DNA from: an uncultured Lachnospiraceae bacterium
Lineage (GTDB): Bacteria; Bacillota; Clostridia; Lachnospirales; Lachnospiraceae
NCBI GenBank assembly: GCA_902784165.1
Contig: CACZTL010000025.1
Span: 1 to 40,256 of the forward strand
Direction of reading: 5' to 3'
Length of the DNA stretch: 40,256 nt
Part shown: piece after piece, positions 33,217-40,256 of the stretch
Position numbering within the stretch: the stretch's first letter is position 1
Layout of the letters: the number at the start of each line of letters is the position of its first letter
The notes under the pieces: generated by a model
The model's input: only the letters and a program-made list of their open reading frames with translations
Databases searched by the model: none
What the model was told of the DNA's origin: nothing
Position numbers and translations under genes: made by a program

Positions 33217-34872
33217 TTATTCAACGGAAACGAAGTAATAATAAACCGGCTGCCCGCCTTCCTGAAGATCCGCCTCAAGCTTAGGATAACGCTCTTGTAT
33301 CTTTGCAAAAAGTGCCTCTGCCTCTTCACTCTTTACATCTGCTCCGAAATAAATGCTGATAAGCTCGCTCTCATCATCAACCATCTTGTCAAGCATTTCA
33401 AATACGGCAGCCTCTATATCTTCCTTTGACGCAGCAAGTCCGTCATCATTAATGGCTATATAATCACCCTTTTTGATGTCCGTGCCGTCGATAGTTGTAT
33501 CTCTGACCGCATACGTTACCTGGCCGCTCCTTACCATGGTAATGTTCTCAAGCATGCCTTCCTTTATTTCCTCTGCAGATCCATGCGGATCAAATGCAAA
33601 TGTTGCCGCTATTCCCTGCGGAACTGTTTTTGTAGGGATCACAACCAGCTCGGAATCCGTGCAAAGCTCGGCAGCCTGTGTGGCAGCCAGTATTATATTA
33701 CTGTTATTGGGAAGTACAAATATCGTTTCCGCGTTTATCTTACCTGCTGCCTCAAGGATGTCATTGGTACTCGGGTTCATGGTCTGTCCTCCCGATATGA
33801 TCCCGGCCGCACCCTGATCCTTAAAGATATGAGCAAGTCCGTCGCCGGCAACGACAGAAAGAAAAGCGACCGGCAATCTGTCTCGCTCAGCCTCATTTTT
33901 CCTGGCTTCGGCAACCTCCTCATCGGACACAAGCCTGTTTGTCTCATGCTCCTCACGCATATTATCGACCTTCATGCGCGTCAGCTGTCCGTAGCTTAAG
34001 CCTCTCTCAAATACCTCGCCGGGATGATTTGTATGCACATGCACCTTAACGATATCATCAAGAGCTACACATACGATAGAATCTCCCATATCATTTAAGA
34101 ATTCCTTAAACTCCATCTCGTCCGTTTCGGAAAATTCCTTGTTAAGCTTTATGATAAACTCCGTACAGTATCCGAACTTTATATCAGAACCGCCGTCAAC
34201 CCCTCCTGTAGGCGCGGATATCTTAGCCTTTCCTTCTATGACAAGACCGGTATCCTTACCTGTAAGTGCTTCAAAAAAACCGTGAAGCACGCACACCAGC
34301 CCCTGTCCGCCGGAATCGACTACCCCCGCCTCTTTCAAAACAGGAAGCATATCCGGAGTCTTTGATAAAACATACTCAGCATGCTCTATGATCGCCCTAA
34401 GCGCCTCTTCGACGTCCGAGGTCTCGCCTGCCAGCTCGCGCGCCTTCTCCGCAACGCCCTTAGCAACGGTCAGGATCGTCCCCTCTTTAGGCTTCATAAC
34501 AGCCTTGTAGGCAGTCTCGCATGCTCTCTGCGCTGCACGGGCTATCCGCTTTACATCCAGATGCTCGATACCCTCCATCTCTTTAGAGAATCCCCTGCAA
34601 AGCTGGGAAAATATTACTCCGGAGTTACCTCTGGCACCCTTAAGAGAACCTCCCGAAACAGCCTTCGCAAGTGTTGCAAATGTAGGACTCTCAAGCGCAT
34701 CTACCTCGTGAGCCGCCGACATGATGGTCAGTGTCATATTGGTTCCCGTATCTCCGTCAGGAACGGGAAATACATTCAGATCATTGATCCTTTCCTTTTG
34801 TGATTCAAGCTTGCCCGCTCCCGCAAGAAACATCTTTGCGGCCATACGGGCATCTATGGTATTGATCGCCAA
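33217..34872 (-). CDS. fakA: DAK2-domain fatty acid kinase subunit FakA (YloV-like)
   Basis: ATP-binding kinase that phosphorylates fatty acids held by FakB (DegV-like) partners. It is 551 residues from the chosen start. The DAK2 nucleotide/metal motif is NVFPVPDGDTGTNM near residues 33-46, then GARGNSGVIFSQ. The middle and C-terminal domains contain VHVHTNHPGEVFE and FVLPNNSNI. Start choice: ATG 34893 overlaps the upstream stop (TGATG) but has a poor site. TTG 34872 has GGAGG 5 nt before it and gives MAINTIDARMAAKMFLAG, matching known YloV starts, so TTG is preferred. No FakB is in the window. Confidence 0.88.
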   Translation of the reverse strand: MAINTIDARMAAKMFLAGAGKLESQKERINDLNVFPVPDGDTGTNMTLTIMSAAHEVDALESPTFATLAKAVSGGSLKGARGNSGVIFSQLCRGFSKEMEGIEHLDVKRIARAAQRACETAYKAVMKPKEGTILTVAKGVAEKARELAGETSDVEEALRAIIEHAEYVLSKTPDMLPVLKEAGVVDSGGQGLVCVLHGFFEALTGKDTGLVIEGKAKISAPTGGVDGGSDIKFGYCTEFIIKLNKEFSETDEMEFKEFLNDMGDSIVCVALDDIVKVHVHTNHPGEVFERGLSYGQLTRMKVDNMREEHETNRLVSDEEVAEARKNEAERDRLPVAFLSVVAGDGLAHIFKDQGAAGIISGGQTMNPSTNDILEAAGKINAETIFVLPNNSNIILAATQAAELCTDSELVVIPTKTVPQGIAATFAFDPHGSAEEIKEGMLENITMVRSGQVTYAVRDTTIDGTDIKKGDYIAINDDGLAASKEDIEAAVFEMLDKMVDDESELISIYFGADVKSEEAEALFAKIQERYPKLEADLQEGGQPVYYYFVSVE

Positions 34873-34892
34873 TTTATCCTCCAATTCCGGCA

Positions 34893-35252
34893 TCAGTCTA
34901 TAACCCTGACACCCTCCACGTACACATTTATTTTCTTAATCTCCATGCCTGTTGTTTCCGTAACCTTATACTTTACATTTTCTATAAGATTATCGGCAAC
35001 CGTCATGATACTCACTCCGTAAGCTATTATTACATGAAAATCAAGGGTTATCTTGTTTGTATCATCAATACTTACCTTGATACCCCTTGTAAGTGAACTG
35101 CCCTTAAGAAGTCTTACTATACCCTCCGTCATGCTGACATGCGCCATACCGACTATGCCGAAGCACTCAACCGCCGTAGCGCCTGCATACTGCGCAATTA
35201 CCTCGGGTGATATAGAAATCCTGCCGAGCTTATTCTTCATACGCCCCTGCAT
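34893..35252 (-). CDS. Asp23/Gls24 family protein (YloU-like)
   Basis: A 119-residue small protein of the alkaline-shock Asp23 family. The core pattern ISISPEVIAQYAGATAVECFGIVGMA and the later YGVSIMTVADNLIENVKYKVTETTGMEIKKINVYVEGVRV are typical. Members are cytoplasmic and membrane-associated, linked to envelope stress or fatty acid metabolism. GGAGG lies 11 nt before ATG 35252. It is translationally close to fakA (TGATG overlap or a 20-nt overlap, depending on the fakA start) and is first in the Asp23-fakA-recG unit. Confidence 0.92.
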   Translation of the reverse strand: MQGRMKNKLGRISISPEVIAQYAGATAVECFGIVGMAHVSMTEGIVRLLKGSSLTRGIKVSIDDTNKITLDFHVIIAYGVSIMTVADNLIENVKYKVTETTGMEIKKINVYVEGVRVID

Positions 35253-35285
35253 ATATATATCTTCCTCCGTTAACTGATTTTGTCA

Positions 35286-35314
35286 ATTATACTATCCTAT
35301 ACGTTAAATTACAA
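35286..35314 (-). promoter_or_regulatory. Promoter of the Asp23-fakA-recG unit
   Basis: On the minus strand, -35 TTGTAA (35309-35314), 17 nt of spacer and -10 TATAAT (35286-35291). The leader is about 27 nt before the ATG. The outer arm of a palindromic repeat begins exactly at the -35 box. Confidence 0.65.
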
Positions 35315-35431
35315 GTGTGTCAGGCGGGGACAGACCAAATGTGTCAAACGGGGACAGTCCCTTTGTGTCAGTACTGACACAAAGGGACTGTCCCCGTTTG
35401 ACACATTTCCGTTTGTCCCCGAACTTACACT
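35314..35431. repeat. Nested palindromic repeat (dimer inside a third, diverged unit)
   Basis: The inner part, 35337-35408, is a perfect 72-bp palindrome (34-bp arms around GTAC, which is itself self-complementary). The outside arms 35314-35336 and 35409-35431 share AGTGT/ACACT ends and a CGGGGACA/TGTCCCCG core in inverted order. It therefore looks like one copy inserted into, or grown within, an older copy. The right end covers the stop codon of the MATE gene. Confidence 0.9.
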
Positions 35432-36864
35432 CTTTTAGTTTTACCACTTACCTCCCTCAGCTTAACAACCGGCTGCTGCTCATCCATCTCCGCCTTATGT
35501 CTGTCGCGTATTCGTCTCCAGATAACATAAAATGTTATCGTCGCACTGACCCATGTTATCGGGAATACACTGGCGACCCATGATATATTAAGAATCCCGA
35601 GAGCTCTGTAGAGTGCAAGCAGACCGGCTCTGGCCGCAGCATAATTGATAAGCGATACTACCATCGCTGTCTTTGTCTTTCCGTAGCTTCGTATGGCATT
35701 TGACAAGACTTCAAGCACGACATATATGCAATACGGAAAAGCAGTTACATGAAGTATCTTCATGCCCTCGCTTATTACCTCAGGCTTCGGGTTAAATACC
35801 GCATACGCATAACCGCCAAAGAAAAACATGACTGTTCCGATGGCAAGAACCAGCGGAACTCCTATCTTTATACATGCCGCAAGTGAAGGTCTTATCCTGT
35901 CATATGTCTTTGCTCCCAGATTCTGGCCTACCATAAACAGTGCCGCCTGTCCCAGTGACATAATGGGATAGTACATAAACAGCTCTACCTTAAAGTAAGC
36001 CGTAAAGGCAGATATGCTGTCTACTCCGAGAAGATTTATATTGGCCTGGATAAATATATTGGAGAGTGTTACAAGCATACTCTGGAATCCGACCGGCAGT
36101 CCCAAAGAAAAGATCTTGCCCACAAGCGCCCTGTTTGTTAAAGGCACATCCTCCTCATCAACCTTACCGAGTGTGCCTTCGGCTTCTTCTTTTGCCCACT
36201 CCTTGCGCTCTGTTCTTGCAAAATAAAGATATGTGCAGACAGCGGCAAATCCCTGGGAAATGATAGAGGCAACCGCCACACCTACTATGCCGTCAGGCCA
36301 GGCAGCAATAAACAGCGCATCAAGCACTACGTTCATACCCCCGGCTATAGTCTGGAATATCATGGGAACCGTAGAATTCCCCTTTCCTCTCAGGATACCG
36401 GCAGTCATATTAAAGAGCATCATAGGTACAAGGCACGGAAAATACACCTGTATATATCGCGTAGCAAGGTCAAGTATCTCCTCCGGTGTCTGCATAAGTA
36501 TAAGTATCGGCTTAGAAAATATAACTCCCGCTACAGCCAGCGCCCCGCCGAAAAAGAGCGATAGCATAAGAACTACGCTTCCGATACGCCTTTGGGCATC
36601 CTTATCCTTCGCTCCGTACGCCTTTGAAAACATAATACCGGTACCTACGGAAAGCCCTCCGCATAAACCTATAGCAAGGACTACTATAAGGTTGCTTGCT
36701 CCTATCGCCGCAGCTGCATGGTTACCGAGCTTTTGCCCTGCAAATATAAGATCCGCCGAGCTGTATGCCTGTTGGATAAGGTACGCGCCGATGATGGGCA
36801 GTATGAATTTTATTATTTTTCCGGTTATTTTACCTTGGGTAAAATCTATTTCAGTGCGTCGCAT
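35425..36864 (-). CDS. MATE family efflux transporter
   Basis: A 479-residue membrane protein with about 12 predicted helices, of the MOP superfamily NorM/MepA/DinF type. It likely exports cationic drugs or metabolites in exchange for Na+ or H+. The start is ITGKIIKFILPIIGAYLIQQ, and repeated GAS and GLCGGLSVGTGIMFSKAYGAKD segments are typical of the family. AGGA lies 9 nt before ATG 36864. It is a single gene flanked by repeats; the last codons and stop overlap the outer arm of the nested repeat. The substrate cannot be inferred. A weak -10 (TATAAT, minus strand) lies at 36980-36985. Confidence 0.9.
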   Translation of the reverse strand: MRRTEIDFTQGKITGKIIKFILPIIGAYLIQQAYSSADLIFAGQKLGNHAAAAIGASNLIVVLAIGLCGGLSVGTGIMFSKAYGAKDKDAQRRIGSVVLMLSLFFGGALAVAGVIFSKPILILMQTPEEILDLATRYIQVYFPCLVPMMLFNMTAGILRGKGNSTVPMIFQTIAGGMNVVLDALFIAAWPDGIVGVAVASIISQGFAAVCTYLYFARTERKEWAKEEAEGTLGKVDEEDVPLTNRALVGKIFSLGLPVGFQSMLVTLSNIFIQANINLLGVDSISAFTAYFKVELFMYYPIMSLGQAALFMVGQNLGAKTYDRIRPSLAACIKIGVPLVLAIGTVMFFFGGYAYAVFNPKPEVISEGMKILHVTAFPYCIYVVLEVLSNAIRSYGKTKTAMVVSLINYAAARAGLLALYRALGILNISWVASVFPITWVSATITFYVIWRRIRDRHKAEMDEQQPVVKLREVSGKTKRV

Positions 36865-36892
36865 ATGTGGTTTTCCTGTTTAATTATTTGTA

Positions 36893-36923
36893 TGTCAAAC
36901 CGGGACAGTCCCTTTGACACACT
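36893..36923. repeat. Palindromic repeat, single-unit copy upstream of the MATE gene
   Basis: TGTCAAACCGGGACAGTCCC (36893-36912) is followed by TTTGACACACT. It is a clean single palindrome with GGGACAGTCCC core. A further half-arm fragment (AGTGTGTCAAGCCCGG) begins at 36956. Confidence 0.9.
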
Positions 36924-37000
36924 TATAATCTCATTATTTGTGTTAAAGTGTATCAAGTGTGTCAAGCCCGGAATACATGATTATACGTTCATATAATACT

Positions 37001-37050
37001 ACAAAACAAAAGACGCCCCTACAACCCCCCTCGGGGGATACACGGGCGCC
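37001..37050 (-). terminator. Intrinsic terminator of the substrate-binding protein/methyltransferase unit
   Basis: On the minus strand GGCGCCC (from 37050) pairs with GGGGCGTC (to 37012), with inner CCCCC/GGGGG pairs. The stem is followed by TTTTGTTTTGT (37011-37001). It lies 13 nt after the stop of the double methyltransferase gene. Confidence 0.85.
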
Positions 37051-37063
37051 TTTCCCGGCTACA

Positions 37064-38527
37064 TCAGATCTTCTTTGCAACGATCATAAAATTCGTAGCG
37101 CTTCCCCTCGCTATACCAAACTGCAATTGATTCTGGGGGTGATCGATATGCTCATGAATTATGGTAAATCCGGCATCCGGAAGCGCCTTTACATCCCATT
37201 CATAAGGTCTTTTCAGCTTAGAGAGCGGAAGATGTAAAGCTGTATTATCGCAAAGACTGTAATCAACCTTTACACCGCTGCGCTCGCTGTGCGGAGCGCC
37301 TGTAAGCTTAGTATACAGTTCTCTGTTCTTTTTATCCTCCTCAAAGAAGAGATAATTATAATGATTGCCGTCCAGATAAAGAAGAATACCGCCGGGTCTG
37401 AGTACCCTGTGCCACTGTTTAAGCGTCTCCTCAGGCTTATCAAGCGCCCATGTCAGATTCCTGTTTACTATCATATCAAAAGAATTATCCTCAAACGGAA
37501 GCTCATCAGCCTGTGTGACGACAAATGTTGCATTAAGACCGTTATTGGTCAGATTGTCCTTCGCTTTTCTTATCATCTCAGAGCAAAGATCTACTGCCGT
37601 AACATCACAGCCCAGAGACGCAAGCGTTGCAGCCATTATACCGGTACCGGTTCCTACATCAAGAACCTTTTTTATATCCTCTGTTACAAACGGCTCCACA
37701 TATCTCCTGATATCAGCCATATGTCCTAAGTCTATACCAAAGGTCTTGGAACGCTCCTGCCAGTAGGTATGCATATTTTCGGTGAGCCCCCTTCGATCTT
37801 TCTTGGTAGCGCAAACACAGAATAAAGGTGACTCTGCATAAAGATGCTTTTCCCACTCTTCATATACGTTTCGCCCTACGTCCTCCTCGATATCAACCTC
37901 CATATCCAGAGCCTCAAGTGTTTTTTTGTCCCACTGAGGACGCATGGTGCTTGTCAGCGGAGCCGTTTTAAAATACTCCATATCGCCGCCTGAAATGATT
38001 TCTTTAACGCCGTACTTTTTAAAATGATCCTCCTCACGCTGTCTTACCTTCTTCATCAGAACCTCGTCAAAGAAGTGCATATGCCAGTTCGCGTCGTATA
38101 TGATGATTTTTCCGCCCGGCTTAAGAACACGTTTAAACTCGGCGTATACCTCACCCGGATGCTCAAGCGTCCAAGTTACATTTCGGGAGATTACCACGTC
38201 AAATGTATCATCCGGAAACTCTATATTGTTCACATCCATCTTGAAAAATGTAGGATTAACATCCAGTTTTTCAGCATTGGCTCTTGCGCAGGACAGCATG
38301 CCTTCTGAGGCATCTATCCCGGTTACCGTATGACCTTCTTCCGAAAGGATGCATGAGAAAAACCCGGGACCGCAGCCTATGTCAAGTATCCTTAAGTTCT
38401 CGCCTTCAAGAAGCTTTCCTATCTGATCCTTCCATGCCTGTTTTCTGAATGAATTAAGTTCACTTGTTATGTATTTGTTGTAGCCTTCGCCACTGCTCCA
38501 TCGTTTTGCTCTTTCCGCTGCTTCCAT
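37064..38527 (-). CDS. Fusion of two class I SAM-dependent methyltransferases
   Basis: A 487-residue protein with two complete Methyltransf_11/25-type domains. Domain 1 has motif I LDIGCGPG (48-55), VTGIDAS, and VISRNVTWTLEHP with VLKPGGKIIIYD. Domain 2 has LDVGTGTG (289-296), VTAVDLC, and IVNRNLTWALDKP with VLRPGGILLYLD. The two share the unusual [IV][SN]RN[VL]TW[TA]L[ED][HK]P block, so they are paralogues. The joint (about 242-251) looks like an old end and start: CATKK, then DRRGLTEN, then MHTYWQERS, with AAGGGGG 12 nt before that Met codon. The frame reaches 38611, but ATG 38527 has GGAGG 6 nt upstream. It lies 40 nt after the substrate-binding protein gene. The substrate is unknown. Confidence 0.85.
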   Translation of the reverse strand: MEAAERAKRWSSGEGYNKYITSELNSFRKQAWKDQIGKLLEGENLRILDIGCGPGFFSCILSEEGHTVTGIDASEGMLSCARANAEKLDVNPTFFKMDVNNIEFPDDTFDVVISRNVTWTLEHPGEVYAEFKRVLKPGGKIIIYDANWHMHFFDEVLMKKVRQREEDHFKKYGVKEIISGGDMEYFKTAPLTSTMRPQWDKKTLEALDMEVDIEEDVGRNVYEEWEKHLYAESPLFCVCATKKDRRGLTENMHTYWQERSKTFGIDLGHMADIRRYVEPFVTEDIKKVLDVGTGTGIMAATLASLGCDVTAVDLCSEMIRKAKDNLTNNGLNATFVVTQADELPFEDNSFDMIVNRNLTWALDKPEETLKQWHRVLRPGGILLYLDGNHYNYLFFEEDKKNRELYTKLTGAPHSERSGVKVDYSLCDNTALHLPLSKLKRPYEWDVKALPDAGFTIIHEHIDHPQNQLQFGIARGSATNFMIVAKKI

Positions 38528-38567
38528 GTTACACCTCCGTCTACTAATATTTAAAGAAAGTGTGTCA

Positions 38568-40193
38568 TCACTGAGTCTTTGTTGTTTCATAAGTAATCTG
38601 GTAATAATCACTGGGATGCGGCGTCACACCCGTAACCTTATCAGTCGTTACTATAGACATCTTAAGCCTGTCCATAAAGCACATAATATCCTCATCAAGG
38701 ATATGCTTCACAATTTGTCGTGTTATTTCGCCACGTTTATCAGTGTCAAACTCTGCATCTAACTGCTTAATAAGCTCATCAACCTCAGCATTACTGTAAT
38801 GTCCGAAGTTATTTGTGCCGCCTGTTCCGAATACAGAATGTATATATGATCCGGGATCTCCGGTCGGCATCGTCACAAAGGCATAAGGAGCTATATCATA
38901 AAGATCAGCCTTTAGGTCATCGCTTATATTTTCAGAAATATTTACAGAGGACTCTATACCCACTTCCTTAAACTGCGCCTGCAGCGCCTCAGCGATAAGA
39001 GGAAGCTCAGCACGGCTTGAATAGGTAACTATGCGGAAATTCAGCTCTTCACCGTCCTTATCAAGGGTACCGTTTCCGTTTGAATCAGTATATCCCTCCT
39101 GCTCTAAAAGCTTCTTTGCTTCATCTACGTTATATTCCGTAGCTTTAAGACCCTCACCGTATATGGTATTCTCAGGAAAAGCTCCTACTGCCGGCGCTCC
39201 GAAGCCGTTCATAACCACTGAACCGTAGGTTTCTTTATCGACGAGCATATTTATGGCTTTTCGTACATTGGCATTAGCCAGATGCTTGTTATTAAGATTA
39301 TGATATAGCTTATATACTCTTGATGTTTCTGTCGTCAGAAGCTTATATGCCGGGTTGTCTTTAAGCATATTCTGACCTTCGTACGACATACCGTATGCCA
39401 TATCTATATCTCCTGACTGCATAGCGGCAACCTTAGTATCCTTATCCGCAATAGCCACCACCTCAAGCTTGGAAAGTCCGGGTTTACCCTGCCAGTAATC
39501 ATCATAAGGCACAAGTATCGTTTCAACATCCTCTTTAAATGACTCTACCTTATACGGTCCTGTGCCGATGGGACTCTCTTCAAAATTCGTTCCTGCATCG
39601 ACATCTATGATACACGCATAAGGATCTGTAAGGTTATTAATAAGTGCAGGATTCGGTGAGGATGTTGTTATCTTAAGAGTCTGTCCGTCTGCTTCCATGC
39701 TTGCTATAAGCAGATCATCGGGTGCCCTGTCATTCATATCCAGTGTTCTTTGCAGAGACTTTTTAACCGCCTCCGCATCACACGGCTTACCGTTCTGGAA
39801 GGTAATGCCGTCCTTTATCTTTATCTCATAAGTAAGTTTATCATCGGAAAGTGTAAAGCTTTCTGCCAGATACGGCTGAGCCTCCATCTCGGCATCCAGC
39901 TTAAATAAGGTCTCCGCCACACCGTTTCTTATGGTCGGCCATCCGTTATAAGCGTTTGCGGGATCCATAAGCTCACCGCCGTTTCCTGCAAACCTAAGTA
40001 CCGGACGGTCTGAAGAAGCAGATGATCCGCCTGAAGCTGTTGTCGCTGCAGTTGTCGTTGTCTCTGAACCTCCTGCTGCAGTAGTTGCTCCGCTGTTACC
40101 TCCTGCTCCTCCACATGCCGCAAGTATGCCTCCGGACATAAAAGCAATAGCTGCAAATGTAATTCCTCTTCTGATACTGTTCTTGAATTTCAT
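38568..40193 (-). CDS. ABC transporter substrate-binding lipoprotein, family 5 (NikA/DppA-like)
   Basis: A 541-residue extracytoplasmic binding protein of the SBP_bac_5 family (nickel, peptide, opine ligands). The lipobox LAAC ends at C27, followed by a Gly/Ser/Thr-rich spacer to about residue 63. Family motifs include NGVAETLFKLDAEMEAQPYLAE, PIGTGPYKVESF and the C-terminal SYIHSVFGTGG region. AAAGGAG lies 7 nt before ATG 40193. It is followed 40 nt later by the double methyltransferase gene and then a terminator, so permease and ATPase genes, if linked, would be upstream beyond the window. A metal-chelate ligand is suggested by the methyltransferase neighbour but not shown by the sequence. 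Confidence 0.88.
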   Translation of the reverse strand: MKFKNSIRRGITFAAIAFMSGGILAACGGAGGNSGATTAAGGSETTTTAATTASGGSSASSDRPVLRFAGNGGELMDPANAYNGWPTIRNGVAETLFKLDAEMEAQPYLAESFTLSDDKLTYEIKIKDGITFQNGKPCDAEAVKKSLQRTLDMNDRAPDDLLIASMEADGQTLKITTSSPNPALINNLTDPYACIIDVDAGTNFEESPIGTGPYKVESFKEDVETILVPYDDYWQGKPGLSKLEVVAIADKDTKVAAMQSGDIDMAYGMSYEGQNMLKDNPAYKLLTTETSRVYKLYHNLNNKHLANANVRKAINMLVDKETYGSVVMNGFGAPAVGAFPENTIYGEGLKATEYNVDEAKKLLEQEGYTDSNGNGTLDKDGEELNFRIVTYSSRAELPLIAEALQAQFKEVGIESSVNISENISDDLKADLYDIAPYAFVTMPTGDPGSYIHSVFGTGGTNNFGHYSNAEVDELIKQLDAEFDTDKRGEITRQIVKHILDEDIMCFMDRLKMSIVTTDKVTGVTPHPSDYYQITYETTKTQ

Positions 40194-40256
40194 TTTTTGA
40201 CTCCTTTTCTATGTGGTAAACTGTTTGCCGGCTTGTATAGTTAATATTTATCGTTC

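Noticed and set aside
2408..36970. CRISPR array
   Set aside because: The repeats are palindromic, kilobases apart and at gene ends, not regularly spaced with unique spacers, and no cas genes are present.
2408..36970. Outward TTGACA at the ends of repeats acting as -35 boxes for flanking genes
   Set aside because: Checked for the lipoprotein, MATE, DUF4364 and 76-residue genes: no acceptable -10 box lies at 16-18 nt, and often the ribosome binding site occupies that place.
37064..38527. Double methyltransferase as an assembly duplication
   Set aside because: The two halves are clearly diverged at the protein level and differ in motif I (GCGPG against GTGTG), so they are true paralogous domains.

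Overview
The window looks like chromosome of a low-to-moderate GC anaerobic Firmicute, most likely class Clostridia and probably Lachnospiraceae-like. This is inferred from gene content, not from a marker tree. The evidence is strong GGAGG-type ribosome binding sites, UGA used as a normal stop, a ferredoxin-dependent indolepyruvate oxidoreductase (an anaerobe enzyme), GatCAB, Firmicutes gene orders (tig-clpP-clpX-lon-engB and Asp23-FakA-recG), and small Clostridia-type proteins (DUF4364-like, DUF6557-like and an 'endosialidase'-labelled type).

Layout. At 1-1448 (minus) is an edge-truncated 23S rRNA uracil methyltransferase, then a C39-like lipoprotein. At 2.5-6.9 kb iorA-iorB (minus) face a small membrane protein plus an AMP-forming CoA ligase (plus) across a back-to-back promoter region; this is an aromatic 2-oxoacid/CoA module. 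At 6.9-7.8 kb is a DUF6557-like gene with its own promoter. From 7.9 to 20.5 kb is one long minus-strand series, read in transcription order as patatin phospholipase, leuS, SpoVB/MurJ-type flippase, clpC, small hypothetical, radA, gatC, gatA, gatB. tyrA diverges from it and converges on a DUF4364-like regulator. At 22.2 kb is tRNA-Lys(CUU) with a clear promoter and terminator. At 22.4-29.1 kb is the protein quality-control cluster tig-clpP-clpX-lon-engB. dacA (plus) follows. From 30.8 to 35.3 kb is Asp23-FakA-recG-small protein (minus), then a MATE exporter. Last, from 37.1 to 40.2 kb, is a two-gene unit: a family-5 substrate-binding lipoprotein and a protein made of two fused SAM methyltransferases.

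Most of the window is housekeeping DNA. The most striking non-coding signal is a dispersed palindromic repeat family with the core GGGGACNGTCCC and TGTCA/TGACA ends. It occurs as single palindromes of about 30-39 bp and as near-perfect head-to-head dimers of about 70 bp, with one nested copy. There are at least eleven recognisable copies plus fragments, almost all between genes and often touching stop codons; one supplies the last codons and stop of engB. The organisation resembles REP/BIME elements, but no transposase gene is in the window.

Other points worth a second look are a histone-H1-like lysine-rich tail on trigger factor, the double methyltransferase with a relic start site at the fusion joint, a dacA terminator lying inside the 3' end of an opposing gene, and a 14-bp hairpin between clpP and clpX. 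Several starts were moved inward from the longest reading frame because a good ribosome binding site favours the inner codon; these are stated per gene.
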